The notes beneath the pieces are model-generated. The model was not told where the DNA came from. It saw only the letters and a list, made by a program, of their open reading frames with translations, and ran no database searches. Below are positions 33,863-44,100 of a stretch of 64,000 nucleotides of DNA, piece by piece. The translations under genes were made by a program, and so were the position numbers. The stretch lies in assembly GCA_002394335.1 (NCBI GenBank), contig DGTP01000015.1:1-64000 (forward strand), given 5' to 3'. Within the stretch, counting starts at the first letter, position 1. The number at the start of each line of letters is the position of its first letter. This DNA is from Bacteroidales bacterium UBA4333. Its GTDB lineage: Bacteria > Bacteroidota > Bacteroidia > Bacteroidales > Paludibacteraceae.

Positions 33863-35139
33863 CCTTTATCTTCTCCACCTTAGGGTGCAAACTCAATTTC
33901 GCAGAGACTTCTGCTTTAGGCAAAGCCCTGGTGGCACGCGGACACACGCGTGCCACCAAGGCGCAGATGCCTGATCTGTGCGTCATCAACACCTGTTCCG
34001 TCACCGACGCCGCAGACCATAAAGACCGGCAGGCCATCCGCCGGCTGAGACGCCAATACCCTTCCGCCATCCTCGTCGTCACCGGCTGTTATGCACAGCT
34101 CAAACCCGGCGAGGTAGCCCGGATTCCGGGAGTGGATTATGTGTTGGGAATGAACGAGAAATTCTCCCTTCCGGCATTTGTAGAGCAACTGGAGCAACAG
34201 GTGGAAGCCAAGCAGGTACAACTCTCCCCTATCCGCGAGATCGACGAGTTCCACGGCGCATGGTCCAAAGATGACCGCACCCGCTGTTTTCTCAAAGTAC
34301 AGGACGGCTGCAACTATTTCTGCACCTACTGTACCATCCCTCTCGCACGCGGCAAGAGCCGCAACCCGGAGATAGCCGAACTCGTCGCACAAGCCAGGCA
34401 GGCACTCGGCGAAGGAGCCAAAGAGATAGTGCTCACCGGCGTTAACATCGGCGATTTCGGGCGCTCGACAGGCGAACAGTTCATCGACCTTCTCCGGGCG
34501 TTGGACCAGCTGGACGGCTACGACTACCGCCTGCGTATCTCCTCCTGCGAGCCGAACCTGCTCTCCGACGAGATTATCGATTTTGTAGCCGGAAGCCGCC
34601 ATTTTGCACCGCATTTCCATATCCCCCTGCAGTCAGGTTCGAACGAGGTGCTCAAAATCATGCACCGGCGCTACACGCGCGAACTCTTTGCCGAACGCGT
34701 GGCGCATATCAGGCGTGTGATGCCCAACGCCTTTATCGGAGTCGATTGCATGGTAGGCGTACGGGGAGAGACACAGGAGTGCTGGGAAGACTACAAAGCC
34801 TTCATCACCTCTCTCGATGTAAGCCAACTGCATGTATTCACCTACTCCGAGCGGCAGAACACACGGATGTTGGAGATGGATCTGTACGTGGTGCCTCAGA
34901 AAGAGCGCGAACGACGCAGCCAAGAACTGCATCGCATCAGCGAAGCCAAACTGCAGGCTTTCTATGATGCGCACCGGGGCGAAGAAGCGACCGTCTTATG
35001 GGAGTCGGGAGATACCCGCACTGAGCACCCACTCGACGGAAGCGGAGCGCTCATGAGCGGATGGACAGAGAATTATATCCGGGTCAGCCGTCCCTATGAC
35101 AGCAGCCGAATCAACACTTTTGAGCATATACGGCTCTGA
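33859..35139 (+). CDS. mtaB: tRNA t6A37 methylthiotransferase MtaB
   Basis: 426 residues. The UPF0004 domain carries three cluster cysteines (Cys10 in TLGCKLN, Cys46 in INTCSVTD, Cys77 in VTGCYAQ). The radical SAM domain has CX3CX2C at Cys151, Cys155 and Cys158 (GCNYFCTYC), and a TRAM-like end (ENYIRVSRPYD). TLGCKLN rather than TFGCQMN distinguishes MtaB from MiaB. It makes ms2t6A in tRNAs reading ANN codons. It is the last gene of the run; the terminator at 35182-35212 follows 42 bases later. Its last 144 bases overlap the convergent transferase gene. Confidence 0.95.
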   Translation: MTFIFSTLGCKLNFAETSALGKALVARGHTRATKAQMPDLCVINTCSVTDAADHKDRQAIRRLRRQYPSAILVVTGCYAQLKPGEVARIPGVDYVLGMNEKFSLPAFVEQLEQQVEAKQVQLSPIREIDEFHGAWSKDDRTRCFLKVQDGCNYFCTYCTIPLARGKSRNPEIAELVAQARQALGEGAKEIVLTGVNIGDFGRSTGEQFIDLLRALDQLDGYDYRLRISSCEPNLLSDEIIDFVAGSRHFAPHFHIPLQSGSNEVLKIMHRRYTRELFAERVAHIRRVMPNAFIGVDCMVGVRGETQECWEDYKAFITSLDVSQLHVFTYSERQNTRMLEMDLYVVPQKERERRSQELHRISEAKLQAFYDAHRGEEATVLWESGDTRTEHPLDGSGALMSGWTENYIRVSRPYDSSRINTFEHIRL

Positions 35140-35634
35140 GGGGCGCGTAAGCACCTCATACAAGTCGTCTATGATTCCTGTGCCGTGCATCTTCAGCACG
35201 GCTTCTTTTTTTGTCCAGAGAGCAGTGAATGCCAATTCCGGCTGTGCTGCCGAGAAGATATAGTCCTGCTCCTCCCTGTTCATCGTCCGCTCCACCAACT
35301 CTCTCCGCAGCGCACGCACCGACTCTATATCCACCCCTATCTGTCCGCCTTCATCTGCCACCCCCACAGCCAGAGCACTGCGGCAATGCGAGATCGAGAA
35401 ATCGCATCCCCCGGACAGAAACGGCTTGCCATACTCATTATAACGCCAGGGGCTATTCGCCTCCTCCCCCACCAACACATAGAGCATCTCCCACGTACGC
35501 AGACAGGCATAGCGACCGAAGAGGTGCTTGTACCGCATCGCTTCCTCGTACCGGAACGAGGGGGCGATGCCTGCCAGACGAGCCACCTCCGCCTCGCTAC
35601 AGCGGGACATATTATCATCAATGAGTATGCGCAT
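34996..35634 (-). CDS. 4'-phosphopantetheinyl transferase superfamily protein
   Basis: 212 residues from the start at 35634 (MRILIDDN), which follows a good promoter. Motifs of the Sfp/AcpT fold are present: FSISHC (79-84), IGVDIES with metal ligands Asp102 and Glu104, and WTKKEAVLKMHGTG (140-153). It loads the phosphopantetheine arm onto carrier proteins. The last 48 residues are encoded antisense to the mtaB coding region and do not look like the usual family C-terminus, so the 3' end may have been rebuilt by a deletion or rearrangement. The core is intact and probably active. Confidence 0.9.
   Translation of the reverse strand: MRILIDDNMSRCSEAEVARLAGIAPSFRYEEAMRYKHLFGRYACLRTWEMLYVLVGEEANSPWRYNEYGKPFLSGGCDFSISHCRSALAVGVADEGGQIGVDIESVRALRRELVERTMNREEQDYIFSAAQPELAFTALWTKKEAVLKMHGTGIIDDLYEVLTRPSEPYMLKSVDSAAVIGTADPDIILCPSAHERSASVEWVLSAGISRLP
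35182..35212 (+). terminator. Intrinsic terminator for the mfd-mtaB transcript
   Basis: A perfect 7-bp GC-rich stem (GCCGTGC 35182-35188, GCACGGC 35196-35202) with a 7-base loop is followed directly by TTCTTTTTTT. It is 42 bases after the mtaB stop. The same DNA on the other strand encodes the KKEAVLKMHGT part of the phosphopantetheinyl transferase active site. Confidence 0.85.
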
Positions 35635-35671
35635 TTGTATCAGCAGGACTCCGCCTGCAACAATTATTTGG

Positions 35672-35702
35672 CAAAGGTACACTTTTTTTCCGATATATGC
35701 AA
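35672..35702 (-). promoter_or_regulatory. Bacteroidota-type promoter for the phosphopantetheinyl transferase
   Basis: On the minus strand TTGC (35702-35699) and TACCTTTG (35679-35672) with CATATATC and an A-run in the spacer. The leader to the start codon at 35634 is short, about 30 bases. Confidence 0.75.
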
Positions 35703-35743
35703 GAAAATATGCCTTTTTTCTGTTTTTGTCCCCATTTTTAGTG

Positions 35744-35759
35744 TAGGACCGCTGCGCTG
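35744..35759 (-). repeat. Single copy of the 16-bp repeat unit
   Basis: The reverse complement reads CAGCGCAGCGGTCCTA, identical to one phase of the eight-unit array at 55265-55392. It sits about 70 bases before the hairpin element, in the same relative order as at 55 kb. Confidence 0.85.
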
Positions 35760-35774
35760 ACAGAGTACAGACCC

Positions 35775-35824
35775 GAAAGCCATCAGCCATCAGCTGTCAG
35801 CCATCAGAAAGCTGAAATCTGAAA
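35775..35824. repeat. Short intergenic tandem repeat block C
   Basis: GAAAGCCATCAGCCATCAGC followed by TGTCAGCCATCAGAAAGCTGAAATCTGAAA in overlapping form; the same family as blocks A and B, matching block B closely around CAGCCATCAGAAAGCTGAAATCTGAA. Confidence 0.9.
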
Positions 35825-35830
35825 TATAGC

Positions 35831-35952
35831 GGCGGCAAGAATGCCACCGAAAGGAACAACCAACGGAAAGAAAAATAGTTGTCCCAAAGATGGGACAAAA
35901 GTGGATGATGAGGGGTTGTCGCAAAGATGCGACAAAAATGGATGATGAAGCC
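35831..35952 (+). ncRNA. Composite hairpin element, copy 1 (candidate structured RNA or mobile repeat)
   Basis: Hairpin 1: GGCGGCA (35831-35837) pairs with TGCCACC (35842-35848), one mismatch. After about 30 purine-rich bases come two tandem 37-bp units, each with a 7-bp stem and invariant AAAGAT loop: TTGTCCC/GGGACAA (35879-35898) and TTGTCGC/GCGACAA (35916-35935). The C-G to G-C exchange inside the stem keeps pairing. A homologue lies at 55183-55248 on the minus strand. Whether it acts as RNA or DNA is unknown; there is no match to a family I know. Confidence 0.55.
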
Positions 35953-36169
35953 GACATTGAGTTGATATTGGACTGACGTTGAGCCGAGACGGGTAGGCAA
36001 CAGGTCTGCGACAGGGTCTGGAATGGTTAAGTATCACTAAGAATATACAAGAACCACTAACGCTGAGTTTTTGAACAGAGCGTTCGAAAAAATGACGGAA
36101 TGACGGATTGATGGAAATTGGCGGTATTGAAATTCTCCCAAAATTTAAATGATAAAAAATGCAGAATAA

Positions 36170-36201
36170 TTTGCATATGTCAAAAAAAAGCAGTAAATTT
36201 G
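36170..36201 (+). promoter_or_regulatory. Bacteroidota-type promoter for the DUF2059-like gene
   Basis: TTTGC at 36170-36174, CATATGTC and eight A residues in the spacer, TAAATTTG at 36194-36201. The start codon at 36243 leaves a leader of about 35 bases. Confidence 0.82.
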
Positions 36202-36242
36202 CAGCGGTAAATCAAAATTAAATCACTTAAACTCCTATTACG

Positions 36243-37136
36243 ATGAAAAAGTTCATGACTCTTATTCTTGCGGCGGTGATGTGCCTGCCGCTCATGGCAG
36301 ACGCTTACCGTGATGCGCTACTACATTACCTGAAAGTGAGTAACACCGTCAACACCGAGGCCTTCTCTCAGAGTATAGAACAACTGGCAGAAAGTGCTTT
36401 TGCGGACAACCCTCAACTCGGCAAGAAAATCGTCAGCGAGTATATAGAAACCCAACTGATGGAGGATATGACAGATATTTTCCTGCCAGCCTACCGCAAA
36501 TACGTTTCCGAAAGCGATATCAAGCAATTAGAGAACATGTATAACGATCCACACTTTGCCCAGATACAAAAGAAATCTATAGACATTGCCTCCAACTTGC
36601 AGGACAAGCCCGAATTCTCCGAGTTTATGACCCAATACCAGCAAGCCATCCAGGTCATCATGCAAGACGGCACCCCCGAAGACCTGCAGCGCCCCGTCTC
36701 CGTCTCAGGCGAGTACGCGCGCGTGTTCAATGATTATTATGTCAATTCCGGCACCAAGGAGATTATCAACTCTTCCTTCAGACAGGTCATGGACGTACTC
36801 CAGAATGCGTTCAAAGAACAGGGCATAGGCGATCAGAAAACCAAACAGTTGCTTACCCGTGTTCAGCAATATACAGACAAGAACATGCCGGTTATGCTCA
36901 TGTCGATCTTCAACAAGGAAATCACCCTCCGCGATCTTCAATACCTGACTGAAATAATTACCAGAGAGCCTAACCAGCACGCCATAAGAGCCTCCCTGGA
37001 GATGACTTCGGATCTCATGGGACTGGTTCTGCAAATAATGGAAGGAATGGACAAATGGGTCAATGTCCACTATCCGCAACACGGTAAAACGTTTGACGAA
37101 TTGATCAAACAGACCCGTGCTTTGTTAAACAGATAA
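36243..37136 (+). CDS. Secreted protein with DUF2059-like region
   Basis: 297 residues. A signal peptide covers about 1-20 (ending PLMADA). The segment DIFLPAYRKYVSESDIKQLENMYNDPHFAQIQKK (split here as about residues 79-112) has the pattern of DUF2059, a helical periplasmic domain. The remainder is mainly alpha-helical with no catalytic motif visible. The gene has its own promoter and is monocistronic, because the next gene is convergent after only 18 bases. Function unknown; the family match is by pattern only. Confidence 0.6.
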   Translation: MKKFMTLILAAVMCLPLMADAYRDALLHYLKVSNTVNTEAFSQSIEQLAESAFADNPQLGKKIVSEYIETQLMEDMTDIFLPAYRKYVSESDIKQLENMYNDPHFAQIQKKSIDIASNLQDKPEFSEFMTQYQQAIQVIMQDGTPEDLQRPVSVSGEYARVFNDYYVNSGTKEIINSSFRQVMDVLQNAFKEQGIGDQKTKQLLTRVQQYTDKNMPVMLMSIFNKEITLRDLQYLTEIITREPNQHAIRASLEMTSDLMGLVLQIMEGMDKWVNVHYPQHGKTFDELIKQTRALLNR

Positions 37137-37154
37137 AGCCATTTCAGAAGTGCC

Positions 37155-38168
37155 CTATTGCTGGCGGCGAAGCGCCTCCTGATGAAGCGCATTCATGATT
37201 CCACGCACTGCATCCTCCGAGATGCGGTGCGTTTTTGACCACTCCAACCGCTGCGCAAGGATAGCCTCAAAGCGCTTCTGCTGGAGCGGCGGGATGAGAT
37301 GTTTCTTCTTGTATCCGCCTATCTCTTCCGCCAGATTCATCCGTTCCTCAATCTTCGCCCAAAGGTCGTCGTCCACCTCGTCGATCATGGCGCGCAGCCA
37401 TGCCAGGTCGTCGCAACGGTCCAGCGGTTCTGCAACCATCTTGGTCTTCAGCAGTTCGCCAAGCTCCGCGGGTGTGATCTGCTGCCGGGCATCCGAAAGA
37501 GCTGTCTCCGGATTACAATGCACCTCTATCATCGCTCCGTCAAAACCCAAGACATCGATCTTCTCCATCGCCCGGGCGACAAGCGCTCTCTCACCGGTCA
37601 GATGGGATGGATCGAGCAATATAGGTATATCCGGGCGCTCTTGGCGCAGACGATAAGCCATCCGCCAAGACGGACGATGGGCACAGCCGCGATGAACAGC
37701 CATCACCGGCAAACCGCTCCTTTCCAGCCGCGCTATATTACCTATCCATAACCGGGCATCCGGATTGACAGGATTCTTGATGAGAACTTTCGGCAGAACC
37801 GCACATGCTCCGTCCGCCCCCTGCCGGTAGCGGGTGAGTGCCTCCGCCAGATTTTCCACCACAATAGGACTCGCCGATGTACGCGCTCCTATCCACAGAT
37901 ACTCCACCCCAGCCTCCAAGGCGAGACGGATATGTTCGGCAGTAGCCACCTCCGTAGCCAGAGGCATGCCTGTTTCCGCCTTCACCTCACGCAGCCATTC
38001 CAAAGCCTCTTCTCCCGCCCCCTGAAAGGAGGCAGGCGACGTGCGTGGCTTCCATACTCCGGCACGGAACACACAACCACCTACCGCCGCCTGTATCTGC
38101 CGGGCAGTCGTGAGCACCTGCTCACGACTCTCGGCTGCACACGGTCCCGCTATCAATAACCGCTTCAT
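37155..38168 (-). CDS. Bifunctional DAHP synthase / chorismate mutase
   Basis: 337 residues. The N-terminal type I-beta DAHP synthase-like TIM barrel (about 1-245) carries AGPCAAES at 7-14, KPRTSPASFQG near 40-50, PVMAVHRGC and the DPSHLTGER motif. The C-terminal AroQ-type chorismate mutase (about 250-337) is helical, with DEVDDDLWAKIEERMNLAEEIGGYKKKH. The fusion is typical of Bacteroidota and joins the first step of aromatic amino acid synthesis with the branch to prephenate. Its start codon overlaps the stop of the giant surface protein by one base (TGATG), so it may be translated from the same message. Confidence 0.95.
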   Translation of the reverse strand: MKRLLIAGPCAAESREQVLTTARQIQAAVGGCVFRAGVWKPRTSPASFQGAGEEALEWLREVKAETGMPLATEVATAEHIRLALEAGVEYLWIGARTSASPIVVENLAEALTRYRQGADGACAVLPKVLIKNPVNPDARLWIGNIARLERSGLPVMAVHRGCAHRPSWRMAYRLRQERPDIPILLDPSHLTGERALVARAMEKIDVLGFDGAMIEVHCNPETALSDARQQITPAELGELLKTKMVAEPLDRCDDLAWLRAMIDEVDDDLWAKIEERMNLAEEIGGYKKKHLIPPLQQKRFEAILAQRLEWSKTHRISEDAVRGIMNALHQEALRRQQ

Positions 38169-41100
38169 CAGTATGCCATGATTTTACCGGATGACAGTTT
38201 CTTTTTCTCATCCGCAAAGAATACATAGAAGTACGGTTCTCCGGGAATAACCTCCACCAGAAGCCCCGAACGCGTATCAATCACATCGTTCAACCGCTCG
38301 CGCCGGTCAGCATCCGTAAAGACCTCTGCGTCATTGGGGTCAGCCACAGGCACACGGCTGTAGTACACCAACTGTCCCCGACGGTCATACAATGCAAAGG
38401 TGACACCGCTACGCAGTGTGGCTGCCATATATTGCATCGTGCCGGGGATACGTTTGATCAGCACATCGTTGGAAGTAGGCACCAGTCCCGGATTGAGTGA
38501 CGAGAAAGCGAAATGAACGTAGTAACGGCGCTCGGAGCCGTCGGCTGCCGTACAGATGATCAGACATGTGTCTCCCGCAGCCGCCTCGCGCAGACTCAGT
38601 TCGGCATTTTCCGAACGGGCCTCAGCCGTGATCGCCGGTGCCGTATTACCCTCCATGATATAATAGGTATAGAAGGTCTGCTCCGGATCAAAACCGCGCA
38701 ACAGTTCACCATCCACCTTGATCCATGCCAGCGTATTATCGCCATCCGCTGCCACTGACTGGGTAATGATATACGTATTCTCCGACTCGCCATCCTGGGC
38801 AATAACCGTGATATATATCGTGCCGTTCTCATCCATCGTAACCTTTGCCTGCGCCAAGCTATCGGATAGAACATACGAGACATCCGTTACATCGAACATG
38901 GCATCCTCCTCCGTACCATAAGGATGGAGATACGAATACTCCGTCGTCGTGGGATTAAAGTCCGCCAGAGCGTCTCCCCCTACCATGATTGCTACAAGGG
39001 TCGCATCAGAAGGTTTCCTGAAATGGAACACGATGGTATAGACAGCCCTGTCCTCTGCATTCGGCGCAATGACCGTAATATCCACCCTTATATCACCGGT
39101 AGGCAATACATACTGCTCCGTCTCTATCGTCTGGCGGGAGTCGGCAAGGACGGTTTCCATTGCCGGCAACTGCTCCAGAGCCGGCTGTGAAGGATCATAG
39201 TCGATATCCACAGTATAGCCATACTCCTCCGGGCGGAACGGCAGAACAGATGCCGGCAGCAGTGCCCCGTCCGCATCGTATAGGAGGATATTACGCAAAC
39301 TCGTATTAGCCGACAAACGACGCTCGAAGACAAGCGTATAGACATTACGTGTCACGCCGTCTTCAGCCGTAACAGTGATATACACACTGTCCTCCAGCAC
39401 CTGGATCTCGTACGTCTGCGCCTCCTCTTTCTTGATAACAGACACAAGCGGCAAAGAAGCCTCCTGCTCGATCTCCACCTTGTAGTTGAAGCGCTCTGCA
39501 TCGTAGTTGGTCAGCGGCTTGGACGCCAGGTTGATCATGTTCAGTGTGGCTACCGAAGACAGCTCTACCGGATAGTGGATTACATACGTGCGCGTCTTAC
39601 CCGTAGCGGCTGTCACCGTCAGGACCGTCTTGTACTCCAGCGACTTGCCTATCAGCGTGTCACGCATCTGCGAAACCATCACTGTCTGGTACTCATCACC
39701 CGGAATCCACTCCACCACCGGCATCTCGCCGTTAAGCGAGGCTGCATAGTCTGCCGACAGCGTATAATGGTACTCGGCGGTCATCGGCCGGAAGTCCGGG
39801 AGCAGTTTTCTGTCTATAATAATCATCTGAAGCGTATCGACATCCGATTTCAGGATGGTGTAAGCGATGGTATAGATGCTCTTCTTACCCGACTCGGACA
39901 CGACGGTGATCTGGCGGGTGAGCGAGGTCGGCGTACTCTCTACGGTCGTCATGCTGATAGTCTGATACGCATCCGCCTCATCCCACGAGAGCTCCGGGAA
40001 GACCGTTGTTCCTACAGGCAGCGAGCGGCTATAATAATAGTTCTCAGGATCGAATCCCACCATCGGCGCACCGTCCTCATAAACCATCGCTAACGTATCC
40101 GCATCCGACAGGGTGAAAGCAAAGAAGATAATATACGTGCTCTTGGTCTTGCCATCTTCCGCAGTCACGGAGACAGTCACCTTGCCAGCCTCCTCATCTA
40201 TCTCTATCGGTTGCACCGTCTGGCTGCTCTCACCCTTCCGGGCTACTACCGCCGGCAAAGTATAGACACCTACCGGCAACGTGATCCTATAGACCTTCTC
40301 CGCAGGCGAGAAGCCCTTCAACGAATCGCCGTCAAGGAAGATCATCGACAGGTCTGCATTGGCGGAATACGGCACATGGAAATAGAGACGATAAACATTC
40401 TCCGTACCGTCCGAAGCTGTTACAGTAAGCAGAACAGAGTCAGCGTACTGGCGTATATCCACCGACTGTCCCTCGCGCTTGAGTCGGGCGCTTATATCCG
40501 GCAATACGGTAGTGCCGGAGGGCAAGTTGATATCATACGTGTTATTGCCCGGCTCGAACGGCTTGATATCCGGATTAAGTTCCGGCAGGAAGTCTGTCAG
40601 CTCCTGACGATTGATCAGGATATTCGCCAACCGGGCATCGTTCGACAGATTATCAATATAGATTTCCACCTGGTATTTAGCCACACTGCCATCCTCTGCC
40701 TCTACATGAAGGGTATAGGTGTACTCCTGCTCCGGTATTACTTCTACGGACGAAACGGTTACTTTCTGGAAGCGGTCGTCCGTCGTCCAGCCGATCTCTA
40801 CCGAATTGTTCTTGAGCGAATGCGAGTAGTAGTGTCTGCCGGACTCAAACTGTGCGATTGCCTCTCCGTTCACTACTATTCCTGTCAACTCGGTGCAATG
40901 ACTCGGGGCAGCGGTGACAGCTATCGTATATTCTTTATAGTCCGTATGCGCAGGATCGGACACCTTGATAACCGTCTCATCGCCGTTAAGCACACCCGGC
41001 TCTATTGCAATAGTCTGTTTCGGGTCACCGGCAAGATAGGTGACAGAAGGCATCTTGGGCTGCTCAGTCTTGGCGCCCTGCGGTGCAGGAAGCACTACTG

Positions 41101-44100
41101 AATAATCCATCACATCCGGAGCAAAACCTGCCAGCGGCGAACCGTCCAGCAGTATGCCTGCCAAAGTGGCGTCAGTACTCAGCGGACGAAGCAGGCGAAG
41201 GGTATATACGCGGCTGCTTACCCCGTCTTCGGCTGTAACCGTGTACCGGTATTCCATTCCGCCATCTGTCACCGCCGAGGTGACAGCCAACTGCTGTGCC
41301 GCCTCCGCCAAGACAGCGCGTATCACGACTGTCGTATCTGCTGTCAGTACATAAGGCTGGCTGTTATCATCCGGTTGGAAATCCGCCAGCGACTGACCGT
41401 CTATCTGTATGTCCTCAAGCCTTGTATTGGCGGACAGCGAGGTCGGATATGTCAGTCTGTAGGTATGGCTCTCTGTGCCTGACACTTGCCACTCCATATA
41501 CTCCGGTGTCTGTATATTCACCACCGCATCCTTGTCGTCCTGACGGGTGAAGAACACCGGTGTAACAGGTCTTTCCTTAGTGGCTTCATACGTAGTCGCG
41601 CCCAAATAATCCCACGGGATGTCATTCTGCGAGAACTCCGCAATCAAGCCGCTGCTCTCATAAGCCGGGACACTCAGATTAATCGTATAGGTCTTGACCG
41701 TTTTGCCGTCCTCTGCCGTGACTTCTATCGTTGCCGAAGTCTTGGTATAAACCACATGGATGCGCTGACCCTCAGGCGTACCATCCGCCTCCCCGGCTTT
41801 CAGGAACGAGAGTACAGGCATCTGCTCCGCCTCTACGGTATAGTTCTCCGTCTCCGGCAGGAATGCAGGAGAGAGAGCAAGCGTCTTACCCGACAGGTCT
41901 TCGGCAGAAATGCTCTCCAAAGCGGCATTGCCGCTCTTCTTCTCACGGAAGAGATAGATATCTTCTTTCGTCGATCCGTTCTCTGCCCGTACAAGCACTT
42001 TCACCATATTACCGGCCTTGGTCACTACTATCGACTGATGAACAGAAGCCGGCGTGATCCTGAAATCAGGCAGTGCCTTCACGCCGAACGGCAGATGGAC
42101 AATAGTCGTATCGCCATGCATCGTTGTTGTCAAAGCGCCGAACGACGGCGTGTAGTCAAGGCTCGTCACCGCAGCCCTGCGGACAACAACGGTATAGTCC
42201 GTATGGTCGGAAGAGTTCTCGCCATAGTTGGTGACTTTCGCCCGCAACTCTCCGTTCACCCACTCGCCGTCATTGAGCCACTCGACCACTTGCATCTGGT
42301 CATGTACCGCCCCGCTGAACTTCAACCGGGGAACACCCACATAGTCATTACCCACTGTAGCGGTGAAAGTGTTACCCGACTTGGTTGCCGCCATGCCGTC
42401 CACACTGACTGCCGTCAACTCGGAGTTATATACAAAACGGATATTATCGTATATCACACTCGACTCATAAATAGTGGATCCTCCAAACTGCTTGGCATTC
42501 TCCTGATCACAAGACGAGAGCATGATATTAAACCTTGAGACCGCTCCCAAACCGGTGTAGTTGAACGGAATAGAAATCTCTTTCCATGTGTTAAGCGACG
42601 AGAAATCACCGGAATAGTTGCTCTCCCTATACGTACTGCCGTCCGAAATAGTGAACCACATCTTCCAATTGGTGATATTACTGCTCGACAGCGGTTTAGC
42701 CGAGAAAGCCAACGCCTCCGGGGTGTTCTTGAACGCCGCACCGGTTGTCGCATTTTTGGTGACAGAAGAGGTGGAGTTGCCATTAGATGTCAGGCTCAAT
42801 GACATCGCTCCCAAAGTCATCATACCCGGTACGGAACCGTTCATCGGTGCCCCGCGGAGTGTGGAAAGCGTTGCACCTTTGGCACCGTAAGGCACGACCT
42901 CCTTGCCCGTCGAATAAGTGAAATTGATTCCAAATACTCCCCAATCATATCCCGCACTGTAATCAGCCGGCACTTTCCATAGCGAACTCGGTTTATAGCC
43001 GTTTCCTTTATCCGCCTTTATCCAGTCTGCCGAGAAATCAAAGATATTCTCATAATTGGTATAATACCAGCAGACCGAATATGTTTCGCCGCCGGCTACC
43101 GTCAGCGTGATCTGCTTCTTCTGTGCATTGATTGAGGACTTGGCTACCGCTTTGCCCTCAAATGCCGTACCTGCAAAATCGGCTGCAGTCGGCTGAGCGG
43201 TGACATTCACCATGTAATTATATACATCCGGGCGGAAATTCGGCACGGTAACACCCTTGAATCTCAAATCCTCCAGTTTGCCGGTCTTCTCATACGCCGG
43301 CAAGACCGGAGTCACTGTATAGACGACATCCGCTTCACCCTCGCGATTGGCTGAAACAATAATCGTTGCACCTCTCCGGATTCCGCCGTTGTAGAAGACA
43401 AGCGACTGCTTGTCATAATTCTTGGTCACCTCCGTCACCTCAAAACTCTTGGTGCCGTACGGCAACTCTATCTTATTGTCCCCTACTGCCGGAACCAACT
43501 CTCCCTGATGCGTCACGCCATCGGCTGTTTGATAACTGTATCCGATCTTCGCTACCTTGTTCTCACCTTTGGGAATAACGACATTATACCGGATTGTGTA
43601 AGTCCGCTTGTCTCCGTTCTCTGCCGTCACAATGATATACGAAGGCTCTGTAACAGGTGCCGCCAGATATTCGATTAACTGCCGTTGCTCCGCTTTCTCA
43701 TACGCCACGGAATACGGCTGTACTGTACCGAACGGCACTTCGAATACAAACTCACTCTTGTTTACATCTTGCGAGTAGCCGTCGATAGTAAGACTCTTCA
43801 GTTTGGTATTGGCAGAAACAGCCACCTCAAAATCAATGGTATAACTCTCTGAGGTCACCCCGTCTTGCGCAAGAACAACAATCGTAGTACTCTCGTCGGG
43901 CTTGCCGAAAGTGGTAGTAATCGTCTGGTTGTCCAGCTGCCCTATCGGGAAGATATTAGGCACTACCTTGGCTTCGGCGCCAAGAGGCAGTACATAATGG
44001 AAAACATCAGGACGGAAAGAGGGCAGCTCCACACCGTCAACATAGATCTTCTCCAAAAGCGCATTATGGCTCTTCTCGCGCGTGTAATGAACGGTATAGC

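Larger units (their letters stand above)
35635..36242. other. 608-bp divergent spacer with promoters, repeats and structured element
   Basis: From left to right: the minus-strand promoter (35672-35702), one 16-bp repeat unit (35744-35759), repeat block C (35775-35824), a composite hairpin element (35831-35952), an unassigned stretch (about 35953-36160) with no ORF or clear motif, and the plus-strand promoter (36170-36201). Confidence 0.8.

Noticed and set aside
40211..42538. Several long plus-strand frames (up to 350 codons) opposite the giant surface protein
   Set aside because: They arise from codon bias in a 9.5-kb repetitive gene. None shows a domain, signal peptide or promoter.
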